From DASPJQ01 sp035299065 (lineage in GTDB: Bacteria; Bacteroidota; Bacteroidia; Flavobacteriales_D; UBA2798), in the NCBI GenBank assembly GCA_035299065.1, contig DATGXI010000120.1:1-64000 (forward strand): a stretch of 64,000 nucleotides of DNA, in the 5' to 3' direction. The notes below the pieces were generated by a model that did not search any database, was not told where the DNA came from, and saw only the letters and a program-made list of their open reading frames with translations. The stretch's first letter is position 1. Each line of letters starts with the position of its first letter. The translations under genes were made by a program, and so were the position numbers. Below, piece by piece: positions 8,840 to 17,788 of the stretch.

Positions 8840-9511
8840 ATGATTGAACTACCCGATTTTGATAAAGCGTTCCAATATGAGAACCACTTTTATCTTTCAA
8901 GTGATGTTTACCGCATGGCCAAAGTGATGGCGCATTATGAACTGTTTAAGCTTACCGTTGATGTGCCGGGAGCCATCATAGAATGTGGCGTTTTCAAAGG
9001 AGCATCATTTGTAAGGTTTGCAGCGTTCAGGCAATTGCTGTGTAACACTGCAGCAAAAAAAATGATTGGTTTTGATGCGTTTGGACCTTTTCCTGAGACG
9101 GAATTTAACCAGGACCAGAAATGGCGGGATAAGTTCATTTCTGATTCTGGTGAGCAGGGCATAGGTGATGATCAATTGATGCAGGTGCTTAAACACAAAA
9201 AGGCCGATGTAAATGTTGAATTAATAAAAGGCGATGTGTGTAAAACTTTGCCTGAATACATTAAGGCGCATCCTGAACTAAAAATATCGTTTCTGAACAT
9301 TGACGTGGATGTATATGAACCCACAAAAGCAGTACTTGAACACTTATACCCACGTGTTGTTAAAGGGGGTGTAATTTTGCTTGACGATTATGCCAATGTT
9401 TTTCCGGGTGCAAATAAAGCCGTTGACGACTATTTTAAAGATAAACCAGTGGAAATAAAACGTCTTCCATTTGCGGTTACCCCTTGCTATATTATTAAAA
9501 ACGAAATTTAA
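8840..9511 (+). CDS. TylF/MycF-like class I SAM-dependent methyltransferase
   Basis: A 223-residue protein with the TylF (macrocin O-methyltransferase) pattern: GAIIECGVFKGASFVRFA near residues 34-51 (SAM binding), MIGFDAFGPFPET, then FLNIDVDVYEPTKAVLEHLY and GGVILLDDYANVFPGANKAV, where the Asp pair binds a metal. Such enzymes O-methylate sugars and are common in surface-polysaccharide loci. Here the target is likely a hydroxyl of the pseudaminic acid or a neighbouring sugar; that is inferred from the operon. The segment around NEI at the end lies just upstream of the next ORF (7-nt gap to its chosen start). Confidence 0.85.
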   Translation: MIELPDFDKAFQYENHFYLSSDVYRMAKVMAHYELFKLTVDVPGAIIECGVFKGASFVRFAAFRQLLCNTAAKKMIGFDAFGPFPETEFNQDQKWRDKFISDSGEQGIGDDQLMQVLKHKKADVNVELIKGDVCKTLPEYIKAHPELKISFLNIDVDVYEPTKAVLEHLYPRVVKGGVILLDDYANVFPGANKAVDDYFKDKPVEIKRLPFAVTPCYIIKNEI

Positions 9512-9518
9512 AACGCAC

Positions 9519-10157
9519 ATGCAAACAAAACAAACAGAATTCTGGAAGGGTGATTTTGGTAAAGAATATACCGATCGCAACTCCCGTTCAGCCGCAGATT
9601 GGGACGCATTTTATACCACTACATGGGGTAAAACCAAAATTGAAATGAACCAATCTTTCCTGGGTCATCTCGATAAAAACGCAAGTATACTGGAAGTAGG
9701 TTGTAATACAGGAATGCAATTGAATGGGCTTCAACGAATGGGATTTCAAAATATTTACGGTGTCGAATTGCAGCCTTACGCTGTTGAAGAAGCAAAAAAA
9801 TACACAAAAAACATCAACGTTATTACAGGCTCCGGTTTTGATTTGCCCTTTAAGGATAAATTTTTTGATGTTGTGTGTACAAATGGTGTACTTATTCATA
9901 TTTCACCTGCTGATTTACCAAAAATCATGACCGAAATGTATCGTTGTTCCAAAAAGTATATTTGGGGTTTTGAATATTATTCCGATAAAGTAACAACCAT
10001 TAATTATCGAGGTCATGAAAATTATTTATGGAAAGCTGATTATGCGGCCATATTTATGCAGCATTTTCCCGATTTGAAGCTGGTAAAAAAAGAAATGTAT
10101 CCATACCTGGATAATTCAGGTAACGTGGATTATATGTATTTGCTCGAAAAGCAATAA
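9519..10157 (+). CDS. pseudaminic acid biosynthesis-associated methylase
   Basis: 212 residues from the ATG at 9519 (MQTKQTEFWKGDFGKEYTDR). An upstream in-frame ATG at 9471 lies inside the previous gene and was rejected. The opening TEFWKGDFGKEYTDRN and the SAM motif ILEVGCNTGMQLNGL match the family described as Pse-associated methylases, which co-occur with pse genes. LPFKDKFFDVVCTNGVLIHISP is the usual post-I/motif II region. It likely methylates a pathway intermediate or the finished sugar; the exact position is unknown. Confidence 0.88.
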   Translation: MQTKQTEFWKGDFGKEYTDRNSRSAADWDAFYTTTWGKTKIEMNQSFLGHLDKNASILEVGCNTGMQLNGLQRMGFQNIYGVELQPYAVEEAKKYTKNINVITGSGFDLPFKDKFFDVVCTNGVLIHISPADLPKIMTEMYRCSKKYIWGFEYYSDKVTTINYRGHENYLWKADYAAIFMQHFPDLKLVKKEMYPYLDNSGNVDYMYLLEKQ

Positions 10158-10162
10158 AAAAA

Positions 10163-10888
10163 ATGGGTGTAACAGGCATTATAACGCAGGCGCGCATGAC
10201 CAGCACCCGGTTACCTGGAAAAATTTTAAAACTTGCAGGTGGCAAACCTTTACTTGATTATCATGTTCAACGTTTGCAACAAAGCGGGTTACCATTGTAT
10301 ATTGCCACAACGGTTAATGAAACCGATGATGCGGTGAGTGAGTATGCCCGGGGAAACAACTTACAACTATACCGGGGAAGTGAAGATCATGTACTTTCAC
10401 GTTTTTTTGAAACGGCAAAAGAAAATGAAATTCAAACAATTATTCGTGTTACATCTGACTGTCCGTTAATTGATCCGAGCCTGATTGTAAAGGGACTTGA
10501 AATTTTTCAAAACGAAAACAACCCGTACGCGTATGTTTCCAATGTGATTGAACGTACCTATGCACGAGGTTTTGATTTCGAAATTTTTTCATTTCAGTAT
10601 TTAGAGGAGGCCATGCAGTGCGCTTCAGATCCTATAGACACCGAACATGTAACACCGTATATATGGAAAAACAAAAGTGGAAAAACTGCTTTTCGGCATA
10701 TTAAACAACAGCATGACAACAGTCGTTTTCGGCTTACGGTAGATACACCCGAAGATTTTGAGCTTATCAGGATATTGATCGAAAACCATAGTGCCCATAC
10801 CTTAAAGCAGGATGAAATTGAAAACATACTGGCTGCAAATCCAAAGTTGGTTGCCATAAACGCATCCATTGAACAAAAAAAAGCGTGA
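10163..10888 (+). CDS. pseF: pseudaminic acid cytidylyltransferase-like protein, PseF/SpsF type
   Basis: A 241-residue nucleotidyltransferase. The N-terminal ITQARMTSTRLPGKIL matches the GxIxARMxSTRLPGKxL signature of the SpsF/cytidylyltransferase family, and RVTSDCPLIDPSLI gives the metal-binding Asp. PseF activates pseudaminic acid with CTP to CMP-Pse. In many Bacteroidota and Gram-positive pse loci the SpsF-type protein takes this place, which fits the operon because no other cytidylyltransferase is present. Its stop overlaps the pseG start (TGATG). Confidence 0.88.
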   Translation: MGVTGIITQARMTSTRLPGKILKLAGGKPLLDYHVQRLQQSGLPLYIATTVNETDDAVSEYARGNNLQLYRGSEDHVLSRFFETAKENEIQTIIRVTSDCPLIDPSLIVKGLEIFQNENNPYAYVSNVIERTYARGFDFEIFSFQYLEEAMQCASDPIDTEHVTPYIWKNKSGKTAFRHIKQQHDNSRFRLTVDTPEDFELIRILIENHSAHTLKQDEIENILAANPKLVAINASIEQKKA

Positions 10889-11910
10889 TGGCGAAAAAAA
10901 ATAATGTAGAAATTGTGTTCAGGGTTGACAGTGGCCCTTCGGTTGGGATGGGGCACATTTATCGTTGTTTGTCACTTGCTATAGCATTGCAGGAAAAATA
11001 TACTGTTGCTTTTTTTTTAAATGAAGAATCGCACACTGAAATGGCTATGTTGAAAAAGCATAATTTCAACATAACAGCTGTACCCCGAACGGAAGAATTG
11101 GCTTTTCTTGATCAGCTTAACGGTGATGAAGTAGTTATCATGGACGGGTATATTTTTACGGGCGCTTTTCAATTATTGGTAAAGCAAAAGGGTTGCAAGC
11201 TTGTGTTTATTGATGATATGGCTTCGTTTAAACAGGTAGCCGATATTGTTATAAACCATGCGGCCAATGCATCACAAATGCCATATTCGCACATGCCGTA
11301 CACCCGTATGTTGCTTGGTCCGGGTTATGCATTGCTTCGTCCTTATTTCATGCAAAAGCATGTAGCCGTTCAGCCCGTTTTCCCCCCTAAAACAGTAATG
11401 GTTACTATGGGTGGGCTTGATGAAACAAATCTAACGTGCAAGTTTGTCAAATGGTGTTCTGGCTTTTCTTCAATAAAAAAAATACATGTTGTGTGTGGGC
11501 CGCTGTATGCATTTGATCATACCTTGGAAACTATTCAGGGAAAAGCAGAAATTACCGTTCATAAAAACATTGATGAACAGCAAATGGGCGCAATGATGCT
11601 TGGTTCAGATTGCATAATTTGTACAGCTTCGGTTACACTTATTGAAGCCATTGCGCTTGGCCGTTTGTGCCTGGCTGGTTATAGTGTAGCAAACCAACAT
11701 AACAATTACACCAGCCTGATGGAAAAAAAAGTAATGGTTGGTCTTGGCAACCTTCATACCCTTGAACAAAGTGATTTTAGTGAAAGGTTAGGAGGCATAA
11801 CGGCTTCCGAATGGGAAGATTTTCGTAAAAACATGAATGGTTTTGTAGATGGAAACTCTATTTCGCGTATTGTGACTGAAATAGAAAAGTTAACGATGAA
11901 TAACAATTGA
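10888..11910 (+). CDS. pseG: UDP-2,4-diacetamido-2,4,6-trideoxy-beta-L-altropyranose hydrolase, PseG
   Basis: 340 residues from the ATG at 10888, which overlaps the pseF stop; a GTG one codon upstream is also possible. A GT-B-fold hydrolase that releases UDP from the diacetamido sugar before condensation with phosphoenolpyruvate. The motif GMGHIYRCLSLA near residues 18-29 carries the catalytic His of the family (GxGHxxR). VMVTMGGLDETN and the C-terminal CTASVTLIEAIALG form the nucleotide-binding half. Length is typical. Confidence 0.94.
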   Translation: MAKKNNVEIVFRVDSGPSVGMGHIYRCLSLAIALQEKYTVAFFLNEESHTEMAMLKKHNFNITAVPRTEELAFLDQLNGDEVVIMDGYIFTGAFQLLVKQKGCKLVFIDDMASFKQVADIVINHAANASQMPYSHMPYTRMLLGPGYALLRPYFMQKHVAVQPVFPPKTVMVTMGGLDETNLTCKFVKWCSGFSSIKKIHVVCGPLYAFDHTLETIQGKAEITVHKNIDEQQMGAMMLGSDCIICTASVTLIEAIALGRLCLAGYSVANQHNNYTSLMEKKVMVGLGNLHTLEQSDFSERLGGITASEWEDFRKNMNGFVDGNSISRIVTEIEKLTMNNN

Positions 11911-11934
11911 ATAGAAAATAATAGACTAATTTTG
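11907..11934 (+). promoter_or_regulatory. Bacteroidota-type promoter before pseH
   Basis: TAATTTTG at 11927-11934 is a perfect match to the TAnnTTTG -7 box. TTGA at 11907-11910 is a weak -33 candidate 16 nt upstream. The start codon of pseH is 18 nt downstream. It would give pseH-pseI a second promoter within the cluster, in the only sizeable gap (42 nt) of the run. Confidence 0.5.
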
Positions 11935-11952
11935 CACTAAAATCCCGGACAA

Positions 11953-12414
11953 ATGCTTACCCTGCGCATGGCTGATAAAAACGATTGTGATTTGTACTAT
12001 AAATGGGCAAACGATGAGTTGGTGCGCGCTAACTCATTTCATTCAGGAAATATTTCTTATGAAAAACATGTTTTGTGGTTTAATGATAAGATTAATGACA
12101 GGAATACCTTTTTTTATTTGTTTACAGAACACGGGAATATGCCAGCCGGTCAGGTTCGGATTGAAAAAAAAGAAAAAGAAACAGTTATAGGCATTTCAAT
12201 TGATGAAGCATTCAGGGGGAAATCATTAGCGGCTAAAATGTTGGTAATGGCCAGCAATGATTTTTTGAGTAAATTTCCACAGGAAAAAATTTTAGCATAC
12301 ATTAAAACCTCTAACCAGGCTTCCTATCGCGCATTTTTAAAAGCAGGTTTTATGCTTCGTGAAACAGCGGTGGTTTCGGGAGCTGAAAGTTATATTCTTA
12401 TAAAAACATTGTAA
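11953..12414 (+). CDS. pseH: UDP-4-amino-4,6-dideoxy-N-acetyl-beta-L-altrosamine N-acetyltransferase, PseH
   Basis: A 153-residue GNAT acetyltransferase, third step of the pathway, acetylating the 4-amino group made by PseC. N-terminal LRMADKNDCDLYYKWAND and HVLWFNDKINDRNTFFYLF match PseH/WecD-like sugar acetyltransferases; the acetyl-CoA loop is IDEAFRGKSLAAKML near residues 83-97, and YIKTSNQASYRAFLKAGF is the usual C-terminal GNAT motif. A small gap before it carries a good promoter box; pseI follows after 1 nt. Confidence 0.9.
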   Translation: MLTLRMADKNDCDLYYKWANDELVRANSFHSGNISYEKHVLWFNDKINDRNTFFYLFTEHGNMPAGQVRIEKKEKETVIGISIDEAFRGKSLAAKMLVMASNDFLSKFPQEKILAYIKTSNQASYRAFLKAGFMLRETAVVSGAESYILIKTL

Positions 12415-12415
12415 C

Positions 12416-13456
12416 ATGGCAGAAAAAAAGGAATTCAATTTGAGCAATAAACCATTCATTATTGCTGAAATGAGTGGGAACCACAATCAAAGCATTGAGC
12501 GTGCCTTTGAGATCATTGACGCTGCTGCAGAAACAGGTGTTGATGCTGTTAAATTACAAACGTATACTGCAAGCACCATCACTATGAAAGGGGCTTATAC
12601 CATTCATGACAAAAATTCTTTGTGGGATGGAAAAGAACTGTTTGATTTGTACTCACAGGCTTACACACCATGGGAATGGCATAAGCAATTGTTTGACCAC
12701 GCTGCAAAAAAAGGCCTTATGTGTTTTAGTTCTCCATTTGATGAAACTGCAGTTGATTTTCTTGAAACTCTTAATTGCCCAATTTATAAAATAGCATCAT
12801 TTGAAAACACGCATTTCCCCTTGCTAAAACGTGTTGCAAAAACAGGCAAGCCTGTAATTATGTCAACAGGAGCAAGTACAATTGAAGAAATTACAGAATC
12901 GGTAAATTACCTGTTTGAAAACGGATGTAAAAATCTGACTATTTTGAAATGCACAAGTACCTATCCTGCCACACCTGAAAATACAAATTTGCTGACAATT
13001 CCCTATTTCATTGAAAAATTTCCGCAATGTTCGGTTGGTTTGAGTGACCACACAATGGGCATTGGTGTATCTGTTGCAGCTGTTGCACTTGGAGCCAAAG
13101 TTATTGAAAAACATTTTACGCTGCGCAGGGCTGATGGTGGAGTTGATTCAGCATTTTCAATGGAGCCAGAAGAAATGAAACAACTTGTAACCGAAGCAAC
13201 AAGTATTTCTCAGGCATTGGGACACGTGCAACTTCAGCCCACCGCAAAGGAAGAAAACAGCAGGTTATTTAAACGCAGTATTTTTGTTCAGGCAGAAATT
13301 AAAAAAGGTGAAGTTTTCACAAAGGAAAATTTAAAAGTCATTCGTCCTTCAACTGGACTTGCACCCAAACATTGGGAAAGTATTTTGGGAAAAAAGGCCC
13401 TAACAAATATTGCAGCGGGTTCACCTTTAACCTGGGAGCACGTTGAGAAGAATTAG
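12416..13456 (+). CDS. pseI: pseudaminic acid synthase, PseI
   Basis: A 346-residue NeuB-family synthase that condenses the released 6-deoxy-diacetamido-altrose with phosphoenolpyruvate to give pseudaminic acid. FIIAEMSGNHNQS (residues 14-26) and AVKLQTYT are the PEP/sugar-binding start of the TIM barrel. The divergent SVGLSDHTMGIG and VIEKHFTL loops are present. A C-terminal SAF (antifreeze-like) domain begins near residue 285 (FKRSIFVQAEIKKGE) and is required for dimer active sites in this family. Its stop overlaps the stop of the convergent glycosyltransferase gene. Confidence 0.96.
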   Translation: MAEKKEFNLSNKPFIIAEMSGNHNQSIERAFEIIDAAAETGVDAVKLQTYTASTITMKGAYTIHDKNSLWDGKELFDLYSQAYTPWEWHKQLFDHAAKKGLMCFSSPFDETAVDFLETLNCPIYKIASFENTHFPLLKRVAKTGKPVIMSTGASTIEEITESVNYLFENGCKNLTILKCTSTYPATPENTNLLTIPYFIEKFPQCSVGLSDHTMGIGVSVAAVALGAKVIEKHFTLRRADGGVDSAFSMEPEEMKQLVTEATSISQALGHVQLQPTAKEENSRLFKRSIFVQAEIKKGEVFTKENLKVIRPSTGLAPKHWESILGKKALTNIAAGSPLTWEHVEKN

Positions 13457-15327
13457 CCAGCCTCAATGAATTTAATGAGTTCGTCAACACGTTTTCCATC
13501 AGCCAGGTAGTTGTTTTCCATTGAATAAGCAGTGGTTATTTTTTTGTCAATTGGGGCAATTGTATTCGTTAACAAGCCTTTTGCATAGTGTTTAAGATCT
13601 GTGTAGTTTCTTGCATTAAAGGCAACCTGGTCACGAATATATCCTACCAGGTCCGAATCATCGTAGTCTAAAATTACCAAAGGTTTGTTTAATGCAATGG
13701 CCTCAACACCCACTGTGCTGTGGTATGCTACAACCACATCGCTCATCATTAATAAAACAAATAAATCCTGTGTTGAAATTTTAAAGTTGCTGGTACCGTG
13801 AATACGGGCAAAGTCGTTGAATATTTCAAGGTCAGCTTCACGGGGGTGTGGTTTGATAACTAATTCAGTGCTTGCTTCAAGTTCTTTCGCCAGCATCATC
13901 ATATCATTGATCATGCCTTTACGCAAGACTTCCCTGTCAGAACGTGATGGGTAACTTATGTATAGCATTATTTTTTTTTCAGGTGAAATTCCGGCAACTA
14001 TTTCATTCCTCTTTATTTTTCCTGCAATTGAAATACAATCGGTACGTAATTGGCCGCTTATGTTTATTTTATTTTCCGGGTAATTATTTTGAAGTAACTC
14101 TTTTTTCCAGGAATTTCCCCATACATGCGTGGTATTGGTTAATTGTACTTTCTGCAGGTCCTCTTTACAAAAGTAATAATGTGGGTGCAACCTGTGAATA
14201 ACTCCGTGTTGAATGGCATGTGTTTTTACCTTTAATAGTGATGCTGCATTTGTAATGGCCTGCATGGGAAGGTTATGTTCACCCACCATGGTTATTGACA
14301 AGGGCCTGAATGTTTTTATGAATGAAAAAGCGCTGTGTTGGTAGTACATTGCCGCTGTGGTTATTTTTGCATAACCCGAAATGGTATTGGCAAGAACCTC
14401 TTCGTTACGGGTACTTGCCGGCAAGTGCCTTATACCTGTAATTCTCTTTTTTAATTTTCTTGCTTTGAAGAAAGTAAATGGGTTTAAAAACGCCAATAAA
14501 AGAAAAAAGTCAACGTTCCATGTTTTCCTGAAAGGATTAAACAGGTAATGCCATTTGAAATCTTCGTTTACTGAAATAGTGGAAGCAGGTGGTGGTATTA
14601 GCGAAGCATAACAAAAATTCTTTTTTTCTTCAGTTTTTTCAAGTAAATAAAAAATATTGTGATCACCTTTGGTCATCGTTCCATCAAGAGAAAGAACGTT
14701 GTTTTTGTATTTATTATCATACATAACCATGTGTCGCTTCCGGTAAAGAAAGAAAATGGGGAGGGCTAGCAAAGTAAACAGTCCACGAAGAAAGACTAAA
14801 GCAAGAAAAGACCTGGCCGAAAATAGTGATCCAATAACTGATTTTTTTATAGGAGCAGGTTTCGCTATATTGATTTTTTTTGAAAAGGGAAAATTTTTGC
14901 TTTCGGTTATCCAGTTGGCATATACGGTTATTGCAGGTTCGCCCTGAATAAGTCCACTTATTTTGTTTAGTAATGCATATTCCACCATTACGGTTTTGTG
15001 CCTGATGTAAACGCTGTGTCTTAAAAAATACCAATAATTTAGTTGATTTTCCTGGAAAAGATCAATGGGTAAAACATTGTTTTTTTTCACATGACAAAAA
15101 TCCACCATTTCGTCAAAAGATGATCGGTTAATTTGCGTCAATTCATGATCACTCAAGCTTATTTTTTCGGTATTCGATACGGTAAGGTCGTTTACGGGAA
15201 AAAAGTCGTCAGATGAGTAATAAATTTTTTCCCAGGGTTTGGTTTTAACGCTAGACCATTCCTGATCCGACAATTTACGCAATATGATAATTACATTTTC
15301 CAACCATCCGCAAGTTATAAAATCCAA
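13453..15327 (-). CDS. GT-B-like glycosyltransferase, candidate nonulosonic acid transferase
   Basis: 624 residues. The N-terminal ~165 residues are unrecognised. A hydrophobic segment at 168-197 ends in RKRH and could anchor the protein in the membrane. The C-terminal half has GT-B features: AIQHGVIHRLHPHYYF (372-387), SGQLRTD, VIKPHPREADLEIF (490-503), and VAYHSTVGVEAIALNKPLVILD (533-554), as in capsule and CDP-glycerol-type transferases. No Maf-type transferase is present, so this is the best local candidate for transferring Pse from CMP-Pse. The specificity is inferred. The start at 15327 is the only reasonable ATG. It is convergent with pseI, overlapping it by 4 nt. Confidence 0.75.
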   Translation of the reverse strand: MDFITCGWLENVIIILRKLSDQEWSSVKTKPWEKIYYSSDDFFPVNDLTVSNTEKISLSDHELTQINRSSFDEMVDFCHVKKNNVLPIDLFQENQLNYWYFLRHSVYIRHKTVMVEYALLNKISGLIQGEPAITVYANWITESKNFPFSKKINIAKPAPIKKSVIGSLFSARSFLALVFLRGLFTLLALPIFFLYRKRHMVMYDNKYKNNVLSLDGTMTKGDHNIFYLLEKTEEKKNFCYASLIPPPASTISVNEDFKWHYLFNPFRKTWNVDFFLLLAFLNPFTFFKARKLKKRITGIRHLPASTRNEEVLANTISGYAKITTAAMYYQHSAFSFIKTFRPLSITMVGEHNLPMQAITNAASLLKVKTHAIQHGVIHRLHPHYYFCKEDLQKVQLTNTTHVWGNSWKKELLQNNYPENKINISGQLRTDCISIAGKIKRNEIVAGISPEKKIMLYISYPSRSDREVLRKGMINDMMMLAKELEASTELVIKPHPREADLEIFNDFARIHGTSNFKISTQDLFVLLMMSDVVVAYHSTVGVEAIALNKPLVILDYDDSDLVGYIRDQVAFNARNYTDLKHYAKGLLTNTIAPIDKKITTAYSMENNYLADGKRVDELIKFIEAG

Positions 15328-15544
15328 TGAAACTATTCCGTTTCAGCATAATGTATTAATAAATTATAGTATTTAATTTTTGTCCAAATTCATTTTAATA
15401 GTCTGACAAATAAAGGTTTGCGTGTGCTGATTGTGTGTAATACAATGAAAGGTTCTGGAATTTCCTGTAAAGTTGAATAATCCTTCCTCATTCTGTTTAG
15501 CAGCAGTAAATTTCCTCCTGATTCTTTTCCTACCTTTACCTCAC

Positions 15545-16117
15545 GTGAAAACCATTTGTTTAGTTGGATATGACCCGTTTGCAAACGTATTGTACGATTG
15601 TCTTTTTTCTCAGGGACAAATTGTTACAGCGTGCACGGCCATCGAAAGCCCTTCTGAAAATCCTTTCGGTTTAAAATACCTTGGAAATGAAAACGACCCA
15701 CTGGTTCTTGAAATGCTAAAGGCATATGAATTTTTTGTGTGCCATGAAAACAACATGATAAGACGTACTATAACACAAAAACTGCGCTTAATTGCGGGTG
15801 AGCCTATAACGGTGCTTCATAAGTCGGCCATAATAAGCCGCAGCATTCAGGCGGGTGAAGGTGTTGCTTATTGTCCCAGGGTTATTGTAAACTCATCGGT
15901 AAAAGTGGGCGAAGGTGTTTTAATCAAAGCAGGTGCAATTATTGACCACGGTTGTACACTTAATAATTATTCAAGTGTAGGTGTAGGTGCAATTGTATGC
16001 GAGGGAGCAGTAATTGGCGAAAACGCTACAATAGGTGCGGGTGCGGTTGTATTGAGTGGAACCATTGTAGCTGCCAACGCTGTAATTGATCCGGGCACAG
16101 TGTTTGGGAATAAATAG
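15545..16117 (+). CDS. NeuD/PglD-like sugar O- or N-acyltransferase
   Basis: 190 residues from a GTG at 15545 (VKTICLVGYDPFANVLYD). An ATG at 15473 adds 24 mostly hydrophobic residues that do not look like the family, but it cannot be excluded. An N-terminal Rossmann-like half with VGYDPFANVL is followed by left-handed beta-helix turns (ISRSIQAGEGVAYCPRVIVNSS and onward) and a glycine-rich end. NeuD/PglD proteins acetylate sialic or bacillosamine-type sugars in surface glycan loci, so acylation of the pseudaminic acid glycan is likely. It is followed by the flippase 125 nt downstream. Confidence 0.78.
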   Translation: MKTICLVGYDPFANVLYDCLFSQGQIVTACTAIESPSENPFGLKYLGNENDPLVLEMLKAYEFFVCHENNMIRRTITQKLRLIAGEPITVLHKSAIISRSIQAGEGVAYCPRVIVNSSVKVGEGVLIKAGAIIDHGCTLNNYSSVGVGAIVCEGAVIGENATIGAGAVVLSGTIVAANAVIDPGTVFGNK

Positions 16118-16242
16118 CTGGCTTTGCTGGAATGTTTTGCCTCTGCGGAATGACAAACACAAGGGCGTTGTTAAATTAATATAACAGTGGGTTTTGCCTT
16201 GTCAAAAAAGCGTATTTTGTAAGTAACTAATAGGTATAATTC

Positions 16243-17769
16243 TTGGGTAAGTTAGCAAAAGAAGGTGTAAACAGCACTATTTTTATTTTGATGGGCTTTG
16301 CAATTGGAACAATCGCAAACCTGTTTATTTATCCAAAAGTCTGTTCAAAAGACGAGTTAGGCTTATTTAAGGTATTACTCAACTGGGCTTTTGTTATTAC
16401 CCCCTTCATCACGTTTGGAGCTTCGTCCATTGCTTTAAAATATTACCTGCATTTCAAAGATAAAAACAGGTTAGGTGAACTGAATTTCATTTTAAGTATG
16501 TACACGCTTATTGGTATAGCGGTTTTCCTGGTTGTGTTTATTCCGTTTTCTGTTTTTTTTATTGATGATATTGCCTTGGCAATAATGGCTGGTGCAAAAA
16601 TGGCAACAGGCCATGTAACAACAGGTGTTTTGATGAAGGCAGAATACGTGATGTTTGTGGTGATTATGTTTACCATTTTACAGGCTTTTTTACGCGTTAC
16701 CCTGGGACTAGCCGTTGCTACCAAAAAAGCATCTAACAATTTTTTTATCAATGAATTTCTCATTCGTATCATGTTGCTAGGCTGCTTCATACTATACTAT
16801 TATAAATATGTTACGTATGAAGGGCTTATGGCGCTTATCATGGCCTCTTTCGCATTGCAGTTACTCATGGTAATTTATACACTATGGTCATTTTACACCT
16901 CCGGTTTTGTAAGGCCCGACAAAGCTGATAACAAAAAAATACTTCAATTTGGCCTGTATTCAATGCTTGATACAGGCGCCAATCTTATTGTTACCCGGCT
17001 TGATATGATTATGATTAGTTTATTGGCATTAAATGCTACCGGAAGCGCACAGGAGTATGATCTTGCCATTAACATTGCTACTATGGTGTATTTACCATGG
17101 AGATCACTAAGTGCCGCAGCTGCGCCTTTTGTTTCAGAAGCATTTCACCGCAATGACATGACAAAAGTAGATAACCTCTATAAAAAAACATCGTTAAGTC
17201 TATTTCTTGTTGGTGCAGCCATCTTTACATTTATCTTTCCGAATATTGATGATATCATTAAAATGATACCAGGTGATTACTCAGCAATAAAATATCCTGT
17301 ATTGTTCCTGTCAATTGCAAAACTGATTGATATGCTTGGTTCAGTGAATGGGACCATACTTATCATGTCACCGTACTACAAACTCAATCTCATATTCAAC
17401 CTTTTTCTTATTGTAATTACACTTATTGCCAACTGGATTCTTATACCTATAATTGGTATTACAGGCTCAGCCATTGCCACAATTATTGCTATTGTTTTAT
17501 TTAACCTGGCAAAAGGTATTTTTCTGACTTCAAAATATGGATTTTCACCCTTTCACAACAAAACGGCTGTTTGTCTCTTTTTCATGGCCATTATTTTTAC
17601 TATCGGCATGTTTATACCATCGTTTTATCATATTCCAATAGTTGATATACTTATCCGGTCGACAATTATTGGTGTGTTTATTTATGCTTTTTTTGTTTTC
17701 ATGAAGCCCCTTCAGGATTTTGAAAACATGAGGTTAAAAATTTTACGAAGGTTTCGTTTAATATCCTGA
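16243..17769 (+). CDS. polysaccharide biosynthesis protein, Wzx/MATE-type flippase
   Basis: A 508-residue integral membrane protein with about 14 transmembrane helices spread over the whole length, of the MOP/Wzx type. It would move undecaprenyl-linked oligosaccharide across the inner membrane. The N-terminus GKLAKEGVNSTIFILMGFAIGTIANLFIYP resembles Bacteroidota flippases of lipopolysaccharide and S-layer glycan loci. The start used is a TTG at 16243; no ATG lies close by. A weak box (TATTTTG, 16213-16219) is upstream. Position after the acyltransferase places it as the export step of the island. Confidence 0.88.
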   Translation: MGKLAKEGVNSTIFILMGFAIGTIANLFIYPKVCSKDELGLFKVLLNWAFVITPFITFGASSIALKYYLHFKDKNRLGELNFILSMYTLIGIAVFLVVFIPFSVFFIDDIALAIMAGAKMATGHVTTGVLMKAEYVMFVVIMFTILQAFLRVTLGLAVATKKASNNFFINEFLIRIMLLGCFILYYYKYVTYEGLMALIMASFALQLLMVIYTLWSFYTSGFVRPDKADNKKILQFGLYSMLDTGANLIVTRLDMIMISLLALNATGSAQEYDLAINIATMVYLPWRSLSAAAAPFVSEAFHRNDMTKVDNLYKKTSLSLFLVGAAIFTFIFPNIDDIIKMIPGDYSAIKYPVLFLSIAKLIDMLGSVNGTILIMSPYYKLNLIFNLFLIVITLIANWILIPIIGITGSAIATIIAIVLFNLAKGIFLTSKYGFSPFHNKTAVCLFFMAIIFTIGMFIPSFYHIPIVDILIRSTIIGVFIYAFFVFMKPLQDFENMRLKILRRFRLIS

Positions 17770-17788
17770 CAAAATTTAAGAAAACGTA

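Noticed and set aside
15473..15544. ATG at 15473 as the start of the NeuD-like gene
   Set aside because: Adds 24 hydrophobic residues that do not resemble the family; the GTG at 15545 begins directly with the Rossmann strand. Not excluded.
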